A DNA stretch of 42,272 nucleotides, from assembly GCA_902621675.1 (NCBI GenBank), contig CACNMX010000010.1, positions 1 to 42,272 on the forward strand, read 5' to 3'. Numbering within the stretch: the first letter of the stretch is position 1; each line of letters begins with the position of its first letter. Of the stretch, positions 16,135 to 25,516 are shown one piece after another. The translations under genes and the position numbers were made by a program. This DNA is from an uncultured Prochlorococcus sp. GTDB lineage: Bacteria > Cyanobacteriota > Cyanobacteriia > PCC-6307 > Cyanobiaceae. The notes under the pieces are model-generated. The model was given only the letters and a program-made list of their open reading frames with translations. It was not told the origin of the DNA and did no database searches.

Positions 16135-16572
16135 TTAATTTTTTAAATTTTCTATTTCATAGATTTCTTCGCCACCATGACAAAAATTTGTAGATATCAT
16201 TTTTATTTCCCTATTATTTACACCAATTATATTTTTATTTTTAATAATATAATTTTTAGCAATCGCTTCACAATCTAATTTGTTTTTTGCATGTTTAATA
16301 ACTGGATAAAAATATCCCAATATAGCAATTACAGACAGAAATATTGTTATTGATTTTTTTTCGTTTTTAATAAATTCCTTAGAAGTTTTTTTTGTTTTTA
16401 ATATTTTTATTAGTAATTTATCTGGTAAACCTATTTGAACAAATAATAACTCTACCCACCATGGGAGAGACTTATCTTTCTTTTTCTTAAAGTTTTCGGA
16501 AGTATTCATTTTCTTGGCTTCATAATTTTGATTTCTAACTTCTTTAGAATTAGTTGTTTTTTTTCTACTCAT
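16135..16572 (-). CDS. Hypothetical membrane protein (145 aa)
   Basis: A very basic N-terminal third (many Lys/Arg), then an amphipathic WWVELLFVQIG segment (about 38-48), one clear membrane helix (ITIFLSVIAILGYFYPVI, about 75-92), and a C-terminal 50-residue domain with two cysteines (LDC and NFC) that would face the periplasm or lumen. No family recognised. ATG start at 16572. Confidence 0.7.
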   Translation of the reverse strand: MSRKKTTNSKEVRNQNYEAKKMNTSENFKKKKDKSLPWWVELLFVQIGLPDKLLIKILKTKKTSKEFIKNEKKSITIFLSVIAILGYFYPVIKHAKNKLDCEAIAKNYIIKNKNIIGVNNREIKMISTNFCHGGEEIYEIENLKN

Positions 16573-16700
16573 ATCATCGAATGATTTATTTGGAATGTAG
16601 AGGTTTTATTTTGATTTGGAAACTATATTTTTATTTTATAAGTTTTAATTTAATTTATCTATGCATTTGAGTATTGTTAATTTGTATTTGAAAATTCTAA

Positions 16701-16970
16701 ATGGCAAAAAAAAGAAGGAAGTTGAATAAAGAGTTTGAGAGGAAAATATATTCATCAAAAAAAAATGTCGAATTAGTATTAGCAAAAATCTATGATATTG
16801 ATGATGAAGACATACAAAAAGAATATATGACCGCTTTTAACAACGTGGTTTACCTATATGATGAATTAAAAGGTGATTATGAACAGCAAGGGTTTTCTGA
16901 TAACTCAGAAGAACTTCTCACAAACTATAAAAATGCTTTTAATCTTTTCGAATCAGAATTTGAAATTTAA
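16701..16970 (+). CDS. Small acidic hypothetical protein (89 aa)
   Basis: Basic start (MAKKRRKLNKEFERK) followed by an acidic helical body with IYDIDDEDI and YLYDELKGDY stretches. No membrane segment and no cysteine. No family recognised. It converges with the small exported-protein gene at 16984, leaving 13 bases between the stops. ATG start. Confidence 0.65.
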   Translation: MAKKRRKLNKEFERKIYSSKKNVELVLAKIYDIDDEDIQKEYMTAFNNVVYLYDELKGDYEQQGFSDNSEELLTNYKNAFNLFESEFEI

Positions 16971-16983
16971 ATTTAATTTCTAA

Positions 16984-17190
16984 TTACCGTTTGTAAGGTT
17001 TAACGTGAATTTCAATTCGCTTCCCTTTTTGGAGATCAGATCTTTTCTCTTGTAAACTTTTGATACATAAAGATTTCCTATTCTGCTTTGAGCAAAATCT
17101 TTTTATTTGGTAGTCAGTAAGCGAGAATGATTTATTACTAAATAAAAAAAAGGCAAATAAAAATATAGAATAATTTAATACCAATTTCAT
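16984..17190 (-). CDS. Small exported basic protein (68 aa)
   Basis: Signal peptide (LVLNYSIFLFAFFLFS, probable cleavage near NKSFS-LT) and a mature part of about 45 residues that is strongly basic with a C-x8-C pair (RFCSKQNRKSLC). Small cationic exported peptides of this kind occur in picocyanobacteria with unknown roles. A purine-rich GGAGAGAAC-type element precedes the ATG and could be a ribosome-binding site. Confidence 0.65.
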   Translation of the reverse strand: MKLVLNYSIFLFAFFLFSNKSFSLTDYQIKRFCSKQNRKSLCIKSLQEKRSDLQKGKRIEIHVKPYKR

Positions 17191-17230
17191 TTGTTCTCTC
17201 CTGAATATTTTCTAATACCCTTTAATTTAA

Positions 17231-17509
17231 TTACTTTTTATTATAAAGATCTATGATTTCTTTTAATTCATCTTTACTTAATTCTGTTGAAATAAAAACT
17301 TCTTGAGCTGTATTACCCTTTCTTGCGATAGCTTTATATCCGTTTATAGTTTTCACTGACAATCTAATTATCAATTTAGAGGATCTTCCCCTGGCTCTTG
17401 AAATAACAGCTGGAGTTATTGTCTTGATATTATTTTCCAGTGCTAATTTTTGAAGTATTGGAATTAGACCTTCTATATTTGTACTATGATTTAAAACTAA
17501 TCTTCCCAA
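17231..17509 (-). CDS. DUF2103 protein (predicted metal-binding)
   Basis: 92 residues starting MGRLVLNHSTNIEGLI and containing TITPAVISRARG, which match the cyanobacterial DUF2103 family (predicted metal-binding, function unknown). The start is TTG at 17509; no ATG is available upstream before a stop. The downstream gene on the same strand (16984-17190) is 40 bases away. It is divergent from petN. Confidence 0.72.
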   Translation of the reverse strand: MGRLVLNHSTNIEGLIPILQKLALENNIKTITPAVISRARGRSSKLIIRLSVKTINGYKAIARKGNTAQEVFISTELSKDELKEIIDLYNKK

Positions 17510-17623
17510 TTTACTTTATTACAATTCTATTGTGAAAATTTTGTTTCTGAGAAATTAACTTTAGCTTTAATATGAATAAAAATTTTGAAGTTCTGTTATA
17601 TTTATAAAAACGATTAAATTCTA

Positions 17624-17725
17624 ATGATCTTTCAAATAGGTTGGGCAGCATTGGCTGCTATTTTTACTTTTTCAATTGCCATGGTTGTTTGGGGAAGAAA
17701 TGGGGACGGATCCATTGACATATGA
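17624..17725 (+). CDS. petN: Cytochrome b6f complex subunit PetN
   Basis: The 33-residue product matches PetN, the single-helix subunit VIII of cytochrome b6f, in length and sequence: [20 protein letters not shown] is the membrane helix and RNGDGSIDI the conserved C-terminal tail. It stabilises the b6f dimer in the thylakoid. ATG start at 17624. Its TGA stop overlaps the ATG of the next micro-ORF (ATGA at 17722-17725), implying translational coupling. Confidence 0.95.
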
Positions 17726-17862
17726 TTTCATTTTTAACTTATGAAGTCTATTTAAGTAAATTTCTTATCTTAACCTCGTTTGTTTTACTCATATTAATAA
17801 CATTAGCTGTAATTTATATATCTTATGTCTCTTGGAAAGATAAAAAAAGATTAAAAAAATAG
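17722..17862 (+). CDS. One-helix membrane protein overlapping petN (46 aa)
   Basis: Starts inside the petN stop (4-bp ATGA overlap). The 46 residues comprise a short N-terminus ([13 protein letters not shown]), one membrane helix ([20 protein letters not shown]) and a basic tail (KDKKRLKK). The overlap suggests co-translation with PetN and therefore a thylakoid role, but I do not recognise the family. It converges with thf1, 11 bases from its stop. Confidence 0.7.
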
Positions 17863-17873
17863 TTATTATTTTT

Positions 17874-18476
17874 TTAATCTTTTTTCTTATCCTTAATTCT
17901 GAGCTCTTCAATTAATTCTTTTGCTTGCTCCATTTTTGATATGCTGCTTTTGTAGATTCCAATATCTTTTTCTGCTTTATTGGCAGATAAGCTTAACTTC
18001 TCAAAAATATCAGAGGTCATCTTATTTTTATCTGATTCATTTTTCTCTTTGAAATCTTGTGAGTTTGAAATTAATATATATATCCCTAAGTTCAAAATCC
18101 TTGAAGGATAAAGTTTAGAATTACTTTTTTCTACTAATAATTTTGAAATATCTTTAGATGTTTTATCCTTTAATTCTTTTTGAGACTTTTTAGATATTTC
18201 ATTAATTTCCTTCGCCTCAAAATTTGTAGAACTGCATAAAGATTCAAAAAGTAGATCCAAGTGTTTTTCAGGTTGATATCCTTTCATTAATTCTTTGAAT
18301 GTTTCGGTGAGTCCGATACAAAAGAGATAATCTTGCGTAAATTCATTTTGATGGTTCAAAAGATTAAGTTCGACAAGCATTTCATCAACTATTCTTTTAT
18401 ATAAACCTGGAATGACGTAAGGAAATTTTTCATGAAATAACTTTTTGCTATCTGAAACAGTCAATTTTTCTTTCAA
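17874..18476 (-). CDS. thf1: Thylakoid formation / PSII biogenesis protein Thf1 (Psb29)
   Basis: Matches Thf1/Psb29, needed for normal PSII assembly and repair and, in cyanobacteria and plants, for FtsH function. Conserved features: TVSDSKK near the N-terminus, YKRIVDEMLVELNLL, LFCIGLTETFKELMKGY and a coiled-coil C-terminus. I chose the TTG at 18476, which puts TVSDSKK at residue 6 as in relatives and gives 200 residues; the frame also runs to a TTG at 18521, but that would overlap the palindrome and promoter region. It is divergent from clpP and 665 bases from ftsH, a partner by known biology. Confidence 0.9.
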   Translation of the reverse strand: MKEKLTVSDSKKLFHEKFPYVIPGLYKRIVDEMLVELNLLNHQNEFTQDYLFCIGLTETFKELMKGYQPEKHLDLLFESLCSSTNFEAKEINEISKKSQKELKDKTSKDISKLLVEKSNSKLYPSRILNLGIYILISNSQDFKEKNESDKNKMTSDIFEKLSLSANKAEKDIGIYKSSISKMEQAKELIEELRIKDKKKD

Positions 18477-18489
18477 TTTTTTATATGTA

Positions 18490-18504
18490 AACCTTAATAA
18501 GGTT
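18490..18504. promoter_or_regulatory. Palindrome upstream of thf1
   Basis: A perfect 15-base palindrome AACCTTA-A-TAAGGTT lies 14-28 bases upstream of the chosen thf1 TTG and 53 bases upstream of clpP. Its size, symmetry and position between two divergent genes fit a transcription-factor operator. No factor is identified. Confidence 0.4.
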
Positions 18505-18512
18505 AGCGTATG

Positions 18513-18540
18513 TTGACTCAATATCGTTAATATCTAATAA
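18513..18540 (+). promoter_or_regulatory. Possible clpP promoter
   Basis: TTGACT (18513-18518) and TAATAA (18535-18540), separated by 16 bases, lie just upstream of the clpP ATG at 18557. This would leave a leader of about 10 bases. The -35 is a good match and the -10 a poor one. Confidence 0.3.
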
Positions 18541-18556
18541 ACAGATAAATATTATT

Positions 18557-19144
18557 ATGATCCCTTTAGTTTTAGAAGAATCGGGCGGTAGTGAAAGAGT
18601 CTTTGATATTTATTCGAGACTATTAAGAGAGAGAATAATCTTTTTGGGAGAACAAGTTACTAGTGAAACTGCTAATAGAATTGTTGCTCAATTATTGTTC
18701 CTCGAGGCAGAGGATCCAGATAAGGACATTTATATGTACATAAATTCACCTGGCGGTTCCGTATATGACGGATTGGGTATCTTTGACACCATGCAACATG
18801 TAAAGCCTGACATCCATACAGTTTGTGTTGGCTTAGCAGCTAGTATGGGTGCATTTTTGCTTGCGGCAGGTACTAAAGGTAAAAGAAGCAGCCTTAGACA
18901 TTCAAGAATAATGATTCATCAACCACTTGGAGGTGCTAGAGGTCAAGCCAGTGATATAAGAATTCAAGCAGATGAAATTTTGTTCTTAAAAGAACGACTA
19001 AATACTGAATTATCAGAAAGAACTGGAAAGGATTATGACACTATCAAAGAAGATACTGATAGAGATTTTTATATGTCCCCTAACGAAGCTGTTGAGTACG
19101 GTTTAATTGATCTGGTGTTAGATAAGAAACCAATAAAAGTTTAG
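18557..19144 (+). CDS. clpP: ATP-dependent Clp protease proteolytic subunit ClpP
   Basis: Serine protease subunit of the Clp complex. All 195 residues fit ClpP: GGSVYDG, the catalytic Ser96 in AASMG, His121 in MIHQP and Asp170 in DTDRD. The intact triad distinguishes it from inactive ClpR. Cyanobacteria usually have several clpP genes; this is the copy next to ftsH, but I cannot assign a paralogue number. ATG at 18557. Its stop overlaps the converging ftsH stop by 4 bases (19141-19144). Confidence 0.96.
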   Translation: MIPLVLEESGGSERVFDIYSRLLRERIIFLGEQVTSETANRIVAQLLFLEAEDPDKDIYMYINSPGGSVYDGLGIFDTMQHVKPDIHTVCVGLAASMGAFLLAAGTKGKRSSLRHSRIMIHQPLGGARGQASDIRIQADEILFLKERLNTELSERTGKDYDTIKEDTDRDFYMSPNEAVEYGLIDLVLDKKPIKV

Positions 19145-21054
19145 CTTAACAATTGAGGTGTTCTTTCTTTCTCAGGAATTTTGGTGTATTTGGAGAGAAT
19201 ACTTACAAATTCATCACCATCTAATGTTTCTTTTTCGATTAATAGGTCAACTATCTTATCCATAGCTTCTCTATTTTTGCTTACTATTTCGTAGGTTTCT
19301 TTGTAACATTCTTTGACCATTATTCTTACGCTTTCATCTATTTGTTTAGAGATTGAATCAGAAACTTCACTTCTAGTCATTAAATCTCTACCAACAAATA
19401 CTTCTTGATTACCGCTTTCTAAAGCTATCGGACCTAAATTACTCATCCCAAATCTAGTAACCATTTGACGGGCCATTGAAGCAACTTGTTGGAAATCACC
19501 ACCAGCTCCTGTCGTAATCTCACCTTCTCCAAAAACTACATCCTCAGCAGCTCTACCTCCCAAAGCACCCATTATTCTTGCTTTTAATTGCGCCCTGCTA
19601 ACAAGGGTTTGTTCATCATCTGGGGTAAACCAAGTTAATCCCTTAGCTTGACCTCTTGGAATGACGGTAACTTTTTGAACAGGATCATGGGCTTTGACAA
19701 GTGAACCTATGAGAGCATGGCCAACTTCATGATAAGCAATTAATCTCTTGCTTCTACCATCTGTTAATGGGGAACCTTCCATTCCTGCAACAATCCTATC
19801 TACAGAGTCATCAATTTCTGAGATACTTATAGAATCTTTTCTCCTTCTGGCAGTTAATATAGCAGCCTCATTTAATAAATTTGCTAAATCTGCTCCAGTA
19901 AAACCTGGTGTTCTTCTTGCTATGCTTTCGAGCGTTAAATCCTCTTGAAGTTTCTTATTCCGAGCATGAACCTCCAATATTGATAATCTGCCCTTGATGT
20001 CAGGTGCATCTACAGTTACCTGTCTATCAAATCTGCCTGGTCTCATTAGCGCTGAGTCTAGAACATCTGGCCTGTTTGTGGCTGCAATTATTATTATGCC
20101 ACTATTACCTTCGAAACCATCCATTTCAGTAAGTAATTGATTGAGAGTTTGTTCTCTCTCATCATTACCTCCACCAATACCTGCACCTCTTTGCCTTCCG
20201 ACTGCATCGATTTCATCTATAAAAATTAGACAAGGACTATTTTCTTTAGCTCTTTTGAAAAGGTCTCTTACCCTACTTGCACCAACACCAACAAACATTT
20301 CAACAAATTCAGAACCTGATAATGAGAAGAATGGCACACCAGCTTCACCTGCAATTGCTTTAGCTAAAAGGGTTTTACCAGTACCAGGAGGTCCTACCAA
20401 TAGAACTCCTTTGGGAATTCTTGCTCCTACAGAAGTAAATTTTTCTGGTTTTTTCAGAAAAGTGACAACTTCTTGTAAATCCTCTTTGGCTTCGTTAACA
20501 CCTGCAACATCATCGAAAACAACTCCTGTTTCAGCTTCCATTGCAAATCTTGCCTTAGTTTTGCCAAATTGCATTGCTTGCCCAGGACCTCCAGGCATAC
20601 CATTTGACCTCCTTGCCAACAAAATTAAACCTCCAATTAAGATAGCTGGGAAAAGTAAATTACCCAAAATTCCTAAAGCAGGAGGGGCTGTTTTAACTGG
20701 ATGTACATCAAAACTGATTCCCTCATTTTTTAAAATATTTATAAGTTCAGGCGTTAAGCCTGGAAGATCTACACGCAACCTTTGGACTTTATTATCTAGA
20801 TCCGAATCTATTGTCTCTATAACTGCATTTCTGCCACCCTCAAAAATATCAACAGATGTAACCCTTCCTGAATTAATATAGTCTAAAAATCTGCCGTAAC
20901 TTACTCTTGCCACCGCAGAATTTCTTGGTGCAACAGTAGTTCCATTAGATTTAAGTGAATCAACATTGCTTGAAGATAAAAATTGGTAGGAAAGTGCTAT
21001 TACTAAAAGTATAGGTAAAGCCCATAAAATTAATGTTTTAAATTTCTGATTCAT
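19141..21054 (-). CDS. ftsH: ATP-dependent zinc metalloprotease FtsH
   Basis: Membrane-bound AAA protease; thylakoid members degrade damaged D1 in PSII repair. In 637 residues: membrane helices at about 8-26 and 127-147, Walker A GPPGTGKT (221-228), pore motif FVG (254-256), Walker B IFIDEID (277-283), the ATNRPD and RPGRFDR region (about 325-344), and zinc motif HEVGH (442-446) with a later GAGGDFQQV providing the third ligand. Length and N-terminus resemble cyanobacterial FtsH2-type proteins. ATG at 21054. Nearby thf1, clpP and a SipA-like gene make a functionally related light-stress neighbourhood. Confidence 0.97.
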   Translation of the reverse strand: MNQKFKTLILWALPILLVIALSYQFLSSSNVDSLKSNGTTVAPRNSAVARVSYGRFLDYINSGRVTSVDIFEGGRNAVIETIDSDLDNKVQRLRVDLPGLTPELINILKNEGISFDVHPVKTAPPALGILGNLLFPAILIGGLILLARRSNGMPGGPGQAMQFGKTKARFAMEAETGVVFDDVAGVNEAKEDLQEVVTFLKKPEKFTSVGARIPKGVLLVGPPGTGKTLLAKAIAGEAGVPFFSLSGSEFVEMFVGVGASRVRDLFKRAKENSPCLIFIDEIDAVGRQRGAGIGGGNDEREQTLNQLLTEMDGFEGNSGIIIIAATNRPDVLDSALMRPGRFDRQVTVDAPDIKGRLSILEVHARNKKLQEDLTLESIARRTPGFTGADLANLLNEAAILTARRRKDSISISEIDDSVDRIVAGMEGSPLTDGRSKRLIAYHEVGHALIGSLVKAHDPVQKVTVIPRGQAKGLTWFTPDDEQTLVSRAQLKARIMGALGGRAAEDVVFGEGEITTGAGGDFQQVASMARQMVTRFGMSNLGPIALESGNQEVFVGRDLMTRSEVSDSISKQIDESVRIMVKECYKETYEIVSKNREAMDKIVDLLIEKETLDGDEFVSILSKYTKIPEKERTPQLLS

Positions 21055-21079
21055 TAATTTGTAGAAAGTTAATTCAATG

Positions 21080-21089
21080 ATTCTAGAAT
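21080..21089. promoter_or_regulatory. Palindrome in the ftsH/SipA-like intergenic region
   Basis: ATTCTAGAAT is a perfect 10-base palindrome 26 bases upstream of ftsH; the flanks also form TGATTC/GAATCA (21078-21083 with 21090-21095). A binding site or mRNA hairpin is possible. It does not match the CIRCE or HLR1 consensus. Confidence 0.25.
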
Positions 21090-21161
21090 GAATCAGTTCA
21101 TTTCGTTGATATTTTCTCTATTTTTATGCTTATACTACTCTTAAAAGTATCAAATTTATAA

Positions 21162-21371
21162 ATGAAATTTGAGATCAAGGATAAGGTTAAATTGATTGCG
21201 CCAGTCTCATACTTGAAGACTTCAGATAACATGCCTATGTTAAGACCACCTGATCTAGTGGCAATTGATGAAATTGGAGAAATTCTATCAATCAAATCTC
21301 CAGATACTGTTGAAGTGAAGTTTAGAAGAGGTTCGTTTTTGATTGATATTGATAAGATTGAGAAAAACTAA
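21162..21371 (+). CDS. SipA-like protein (DUF3148)
   Basis: 69 residues with the DUF3148 signature: DKVKLIAPVSYLKTSDNMPMLRPPDLV followed by GEIL and VEVKFRRGSFLID, here cited in short pieces. Its SH3-like beta barrel is the fold of SipA, which binds the sensor kinase NblS (DspA/Hik33) and affects high-light and stress signalling. It diverges from ftsH with a 107-base spacer that includes a 10-base palindrome. The family call is strong; an NblS-partner role here is inferred from relatives. Confidence 0.85.
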   Translation: MKFEIKDKVKLIAPVSYLKTSDNMPMLRPPDLVAIDEIGEILSIKSPDTVEVKFRRGSFLIDIDKIEKN

Positions 21372-21372
21372 C

Positions 21373-22590
21373 TTAAAAGTTTTGCTCCCACTTATTTTGT
21401 ATCTCTAGACATATTTTTTTATTGCCAGAAATACTCAAAAAAGGTTTTGAAAAATACCTATTAGTTAATTTAAGGATATCTAACGAAGATATTACCTCTA
21501 TCTTAGAGTTTAAATCGATCTCTGAAATTGGTGAAATTCCATAACTAATTAATTGTATTTTTCTCTGTAAAATTTCATCTATTGATTGAGACCCCAATAA
21601 AAAAGAACCTTTTAGTTTTTCTTTTGCTAAAAATATTTCAGCATCAGTCAACAGATTAAAAAGTAAATTTTTCCATAGTGTCGATAAAAGTTCAAAAGCA
21701 AAAAGTGCTTGCTTATTAGACACTGATAAATAAACTAAAAATGGGGCATTCCCACTCCTGATAGGATAATAAACACCTAAATCGTATGTAATACCATGTT
21801 TCTCTCTAAACAGTTTAAATAAAGCAGCACTCATTCCATAAGATAAATATGATTCCAAAACCTTAAGTGGTAAATATTCACTACTTCTTCGTGAACAAGT
21901 TTGGTCCCCCATCATTATTATTGTTTGATTTGAATTATTATTAATGTAATCAAATCTATTAGCAGCAGTTAAATTATGATTTACACGTCCTGATTGTTCT
22001 TTTAGGATTTTTTTTTCTATTGTTTCAAAATTTTTTCCATTTATAGCGGGATTATTTGAAATTAAATACTTTTCTCTATTTTTAAAATTCTTAAACTCGA
22101 GTAAAACATCTTCATAGGTAATCTTTGATACATCCTCTGAATTTCCAAAAGTATTAAAAGCATAAGGATGATTTGAGTAAACTATTTTTCTCCATTTTTC
22201 AAAACAGATATTGAATGGATTCTCTTTATCTTTCTTAAGGTAATCAGTAGAAGATTTTTTTACTTTTTTAAATTCTGTTTCCGAGAGGATTGGCTTATTA
22301 ATTATTAAATCTAATAAAGGGAACAACTTGCTGAAATGTTCATTTAAGGATTTAAGGCTTATTGAAATACCATCTTCAAATATTTCTTGATTTAATTCTG
22401 CTCCATAGGACTCAATATACTTAGAGAGAGTGAAATTGTTAAAACCTTCACATCCTCTGGTAAGTAATGAACAAAGGATCTTGTTTATCCCTTTTTTGCC
22501 AGTACTGTCCATATCACTCCCCCCTTTTATCCAAATTGAAGCAGTTGAAAAATTTCTTTTTTTATTATTTAAAAAATATCTTTTTAACAT
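21373..22590 (-). CDS. M16-family peptidase-like protein, inactive subunit
   Basis: 405 residues with the two-lobed M16 (pitrilysin/processing-peptidase) fold, but the HXXEH zinc motif is absent: the equivalent stretch reads KKGINKILCSLLTRG with no histidines. It keeps the substrate-binding-type GITYDLGVYYP segment expected of the non-catalytic partner in two-component M16 enzymes. Its ATG directly follows the stop of the active-subunit gene with no gap, supporting a heterodimer. The substrate is unknown. Confidence 0.88.
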   Translation of the reverse strand: MLKRYFLNNKKRNFSTASIWIKGGSDMDSTGKKGINKILCSLLTRGCEGFNNFTLSKYIESYGAELNQEIFEDGISISLKSLNEHFSKLFPLLDLIINKPILSETEFKKVKKSSTDYLKKDKENPFNICFEKWRKIVYSNHPYAFNTFGNSEDVSKITYEDVLLEFKNFKNREKYLISNNPAINGKNFETIEKKILKEQSGRVNHNLTAANRFDYINNNSNQTIIMMGDQTCSRRSSEYLPLKVLESYLSYGMSAALFKLFREKHGITYDLGVYYPIRSGNAPFLVYLSVSNKQALFAFELLSTLWKNLLFNLLTDAEIFLAKEKLKGSFLLGSQSIDEILQRKIQLISYGISPISEIDLNSKIEVISSLDILKLTNRYFSKPFLSISGNKKICLEIQNKWEQNF

Positions 22591-23835
22591 TTACTTAGGG
22601 GATGCAACTAAAGTAAATTTCTCTCCACGTATGTATTCTGTAATCTCTTTGAAGTTATCCAAGTCACTCCAATATTTTAAATGACTTTCTAAATTATTTA
22701 TTGAAGATTTTCTCCCCCAAAGAAGTTCATTTCCAAAGAATGAAGAGATTTGTGTAGATGTCTCTAAATTAAAGATATAGTTACTCTTCACAATATTTAT
22801 TGCTTTTTTTATTTCATCCAAAGCCAAGGCTTTAAAATTTGAGATCTCATCAATTGTTTTATTAATTTGCGTTTCTACTAAATCAATATCTTTGGACTCA
22901 CAACTTGCTTCCATTATAAATAATCCTCCTAATTCTCCAGCATTTACATCTACATATACCGATTCAACGAGATTACTATCTTCTTTTAAAATTTTAACTA
23001 ATCTACTATTTTTTCCAACAGAGAGTATTGCTGCCAATATCTCAAGTCCAATAATATTTTTTTGATCATTTAGGTTTGGGATAAACCAAGCCATAAATAT
23101 TCTTGAAAACTCTAAATTATCAAACTTAACTGACTCTCTACCATTCCTGATTTTTAAAGAAGGTTTATTTTTTAGATTTATTAAATTTGGACTTTCTTTA
23201 ATGCCAGATAGATCACTTTTTTCAAAAATTTTATAAATTTCTTTAGAGAGATTTCCCGCAATTGCAATACAAATTTTTTCAGAAGTGTAATGTTTGCTAT
23301 GAAACTTCACAAGGTCATTTATCTCTAAGTTTTTAATACTATATTCAGTTCCCAGAATTGAATTGGCATAATTCGGACTTAACCAAACCCTTTTTAAAAA
23401 ATAATTAAATAGTCTCTCTTCAGGCTGATCATTTTGTTGTTTTATTTCATCAATAACTACACCTTTTTCTTTTATAAATTCATCTGGATTAAAATCTGGA
23501 GCAATGACAATATTTGTCAAAAGAGCTAGTGATTCTTTAAAGTTACTTGGTGGAACTAAGACATGGTAATGTACATCATCATAACCTGTTGAAGCGTTAC
23601 TTAATCCGCCTAGTGATTCAATTTTATGGTCAAACTCACCCGGCATTATTTTGTTAGATCCCTTAAAAATCATATGCTCTAGAAAATGAGCAGTGCCGTT
23701 TTTATCAACATCCTCAAATGAAGAACCTGCTTTGCACCAAATATCAATGCTTATAAGCGGCAATTCTTTATTATCCACAAACACACATCTAGTTTTGCTT
23801 GAATGGGTGTAATAGATAACATCTCCTACGTTCAT
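22591..23835 (-). CDS. M16-family zinc peptidase, active subunit
   Basis: 414 residues with an intact inverted zinc motif HFLEH (50-54) in GTAHFLEHMIFKGS and the third ligand near Glu130 in EKGVVIDEI. The architecture matches bacterial processing-peptidase-like M16B enzymes, which cut small unfolded peptides or leader sequences. No signal peptide is visible, so it is probably cytoplasmic. First gene of a two-gene operon with the inactive subunit. It diverges from pcyA across 41 bases. Confidence 0.92.
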   Translation of the reverse strand: MNVGDVIYYTHSSKTRCVFVDNKELPLISIDIWCKAGSSFEDVDKNGTAHFLEHMIFKGSNKIMPGEFDHKIESLGGLSNASTGYDDVHYHVLVPPSNFKESLALLTNIVIAPDFNPDEFIKEKGVVIDEIKQQNDQPEERLFNYFLKRVWLSPNYANSILGTEYSIKNLEINDLVKFHSKHYTSEKICIAIAGNLSKEIYKIFEKSDLSGIKESPNLINLKNKPSLKIRNGRESVKFDNLEFSRIFMAWFIPNLNDQKNIIGLEILAAILSVGKNSRLVKILKEDSNLVESVYVDVNAGELGGLFIMEASCESKDIDLVETQINKTIDEISNFKALALDEIKKAINIVKSNYIFNLETSTQISSFFGNELLWGRKSSINNLESHLKYWSDLDNFKEITEYIRGEKFTLVASPK

Positions 23836-23852
23836 TTCGGTTCTCTATTTAA

Positions 23853-24601
<749 letters not shown>

Positions 24602-24602
<1 letters not shown>

Positions 24603-25516
24603 TGAAATTAAAAATATTAAAAAATTTATTTATTTATTTTTTATTATTTACTCCAATATCTCTTGGTGTTATTTCCTGTTCTGGAAATAATAAATCTAGT
24701 TCAAAATTTAAAGAGGAAATAACTTCAGATTTCATACCTCCTATTAAAGCTGTTGCCGCACTTGGTCAACTTTCTCCTTCGGGAGAGATTAGACAATTAG
24801 CAGCTCCAATAAGTCAATTTGGCTCTTCCCCCCGAATTGTCGAAATTTTAGTTAATGAAGGAGATTTCGTAAAAAAAGGTGATATACTAGCGATCTTTGA
24901 AAATAGAGAAAAATTAATCGCTGATCTTGAAAGAAACGAAAATCTAATTAATACTATTAATGAAGAAATTAACCTAAAGAAAGATCAAATTCAAAGGTAT
25001 GAGTTGGCTTTGAACAAAGATGTATATTCTTTTGTAGAGTTTTCACAGAGAAAAGATGAATTATTAAAATTGCAAAAACAGAAAATAAACCATATCGGAG
25101 ATCAAAAAAACATCAAGATAGATCTATTTAATTCAAAACTAAGAAGTCCAATCGATGGTTTTATCCTTGGAATAAACACGAGAGTTGGTGAAAGGCCTCA
25201 AAATGAGGGGATTTTGGATATTGGTTCTAGTCAAAAAATGGAAGCTTTGATAGAAGTTTATGAATCTGACATCGATAGGGTCTTTATATCTCAGAATGTT
25301 GAATTGAGCAGTGAGAATGGAGGTTTCCAAAAAAATCTTAAGGGCAAAGTGATTAGGATTAGTCCTCAGGTAAAACAAAGAAAAGTTCTATCGACTGATC
25401 CAACAGGTGATGCTGATTCACGAATTATCGAGGTACTGGTAAAACTAGATCAAGATTCTATAGATATTGTTCAAAACTATGCAGGAATGAAAGTGATTGC
25501 AAAATTTATTCCCTAA
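24602..25516 (+). CDS. DevB-type membrane-fusion lipoprotein of an ABC exporter
   Basis: HlyD/DevB-family periplasmic adaptor, 304 residues. The N-terminus carries a lipoprotein signal with lipobox GVISC (Cys near 26) instead of the usual membrane helix. A lipoyl-like half (AAPISQFGSSPRIVEILVNEGDFV region) follows, then a coiled-coil hairpin at about 110-165, the second lipoyl half (LRSPIDGFI) and a beta-barrel domain. It overlaps pcyA and the permease gene by 1 base each (TAATG junctions), implying a coupled operon. Confidence 0.88.

Noticed and set aside
18477-18521. Longer thf1 reading from TTG at 18521
   Set aside because: The additional residues have no counterpart at the N-terminus of Thf1 as I recall it, and would cover the palindrome and the probable clpP promoter.
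20141-20881. 246-codon plus-strand open frame
   Set aside because: It lies fully antisense to the AAA domain of ftsH; its sequence is a mirror of that conserved region with no family features.
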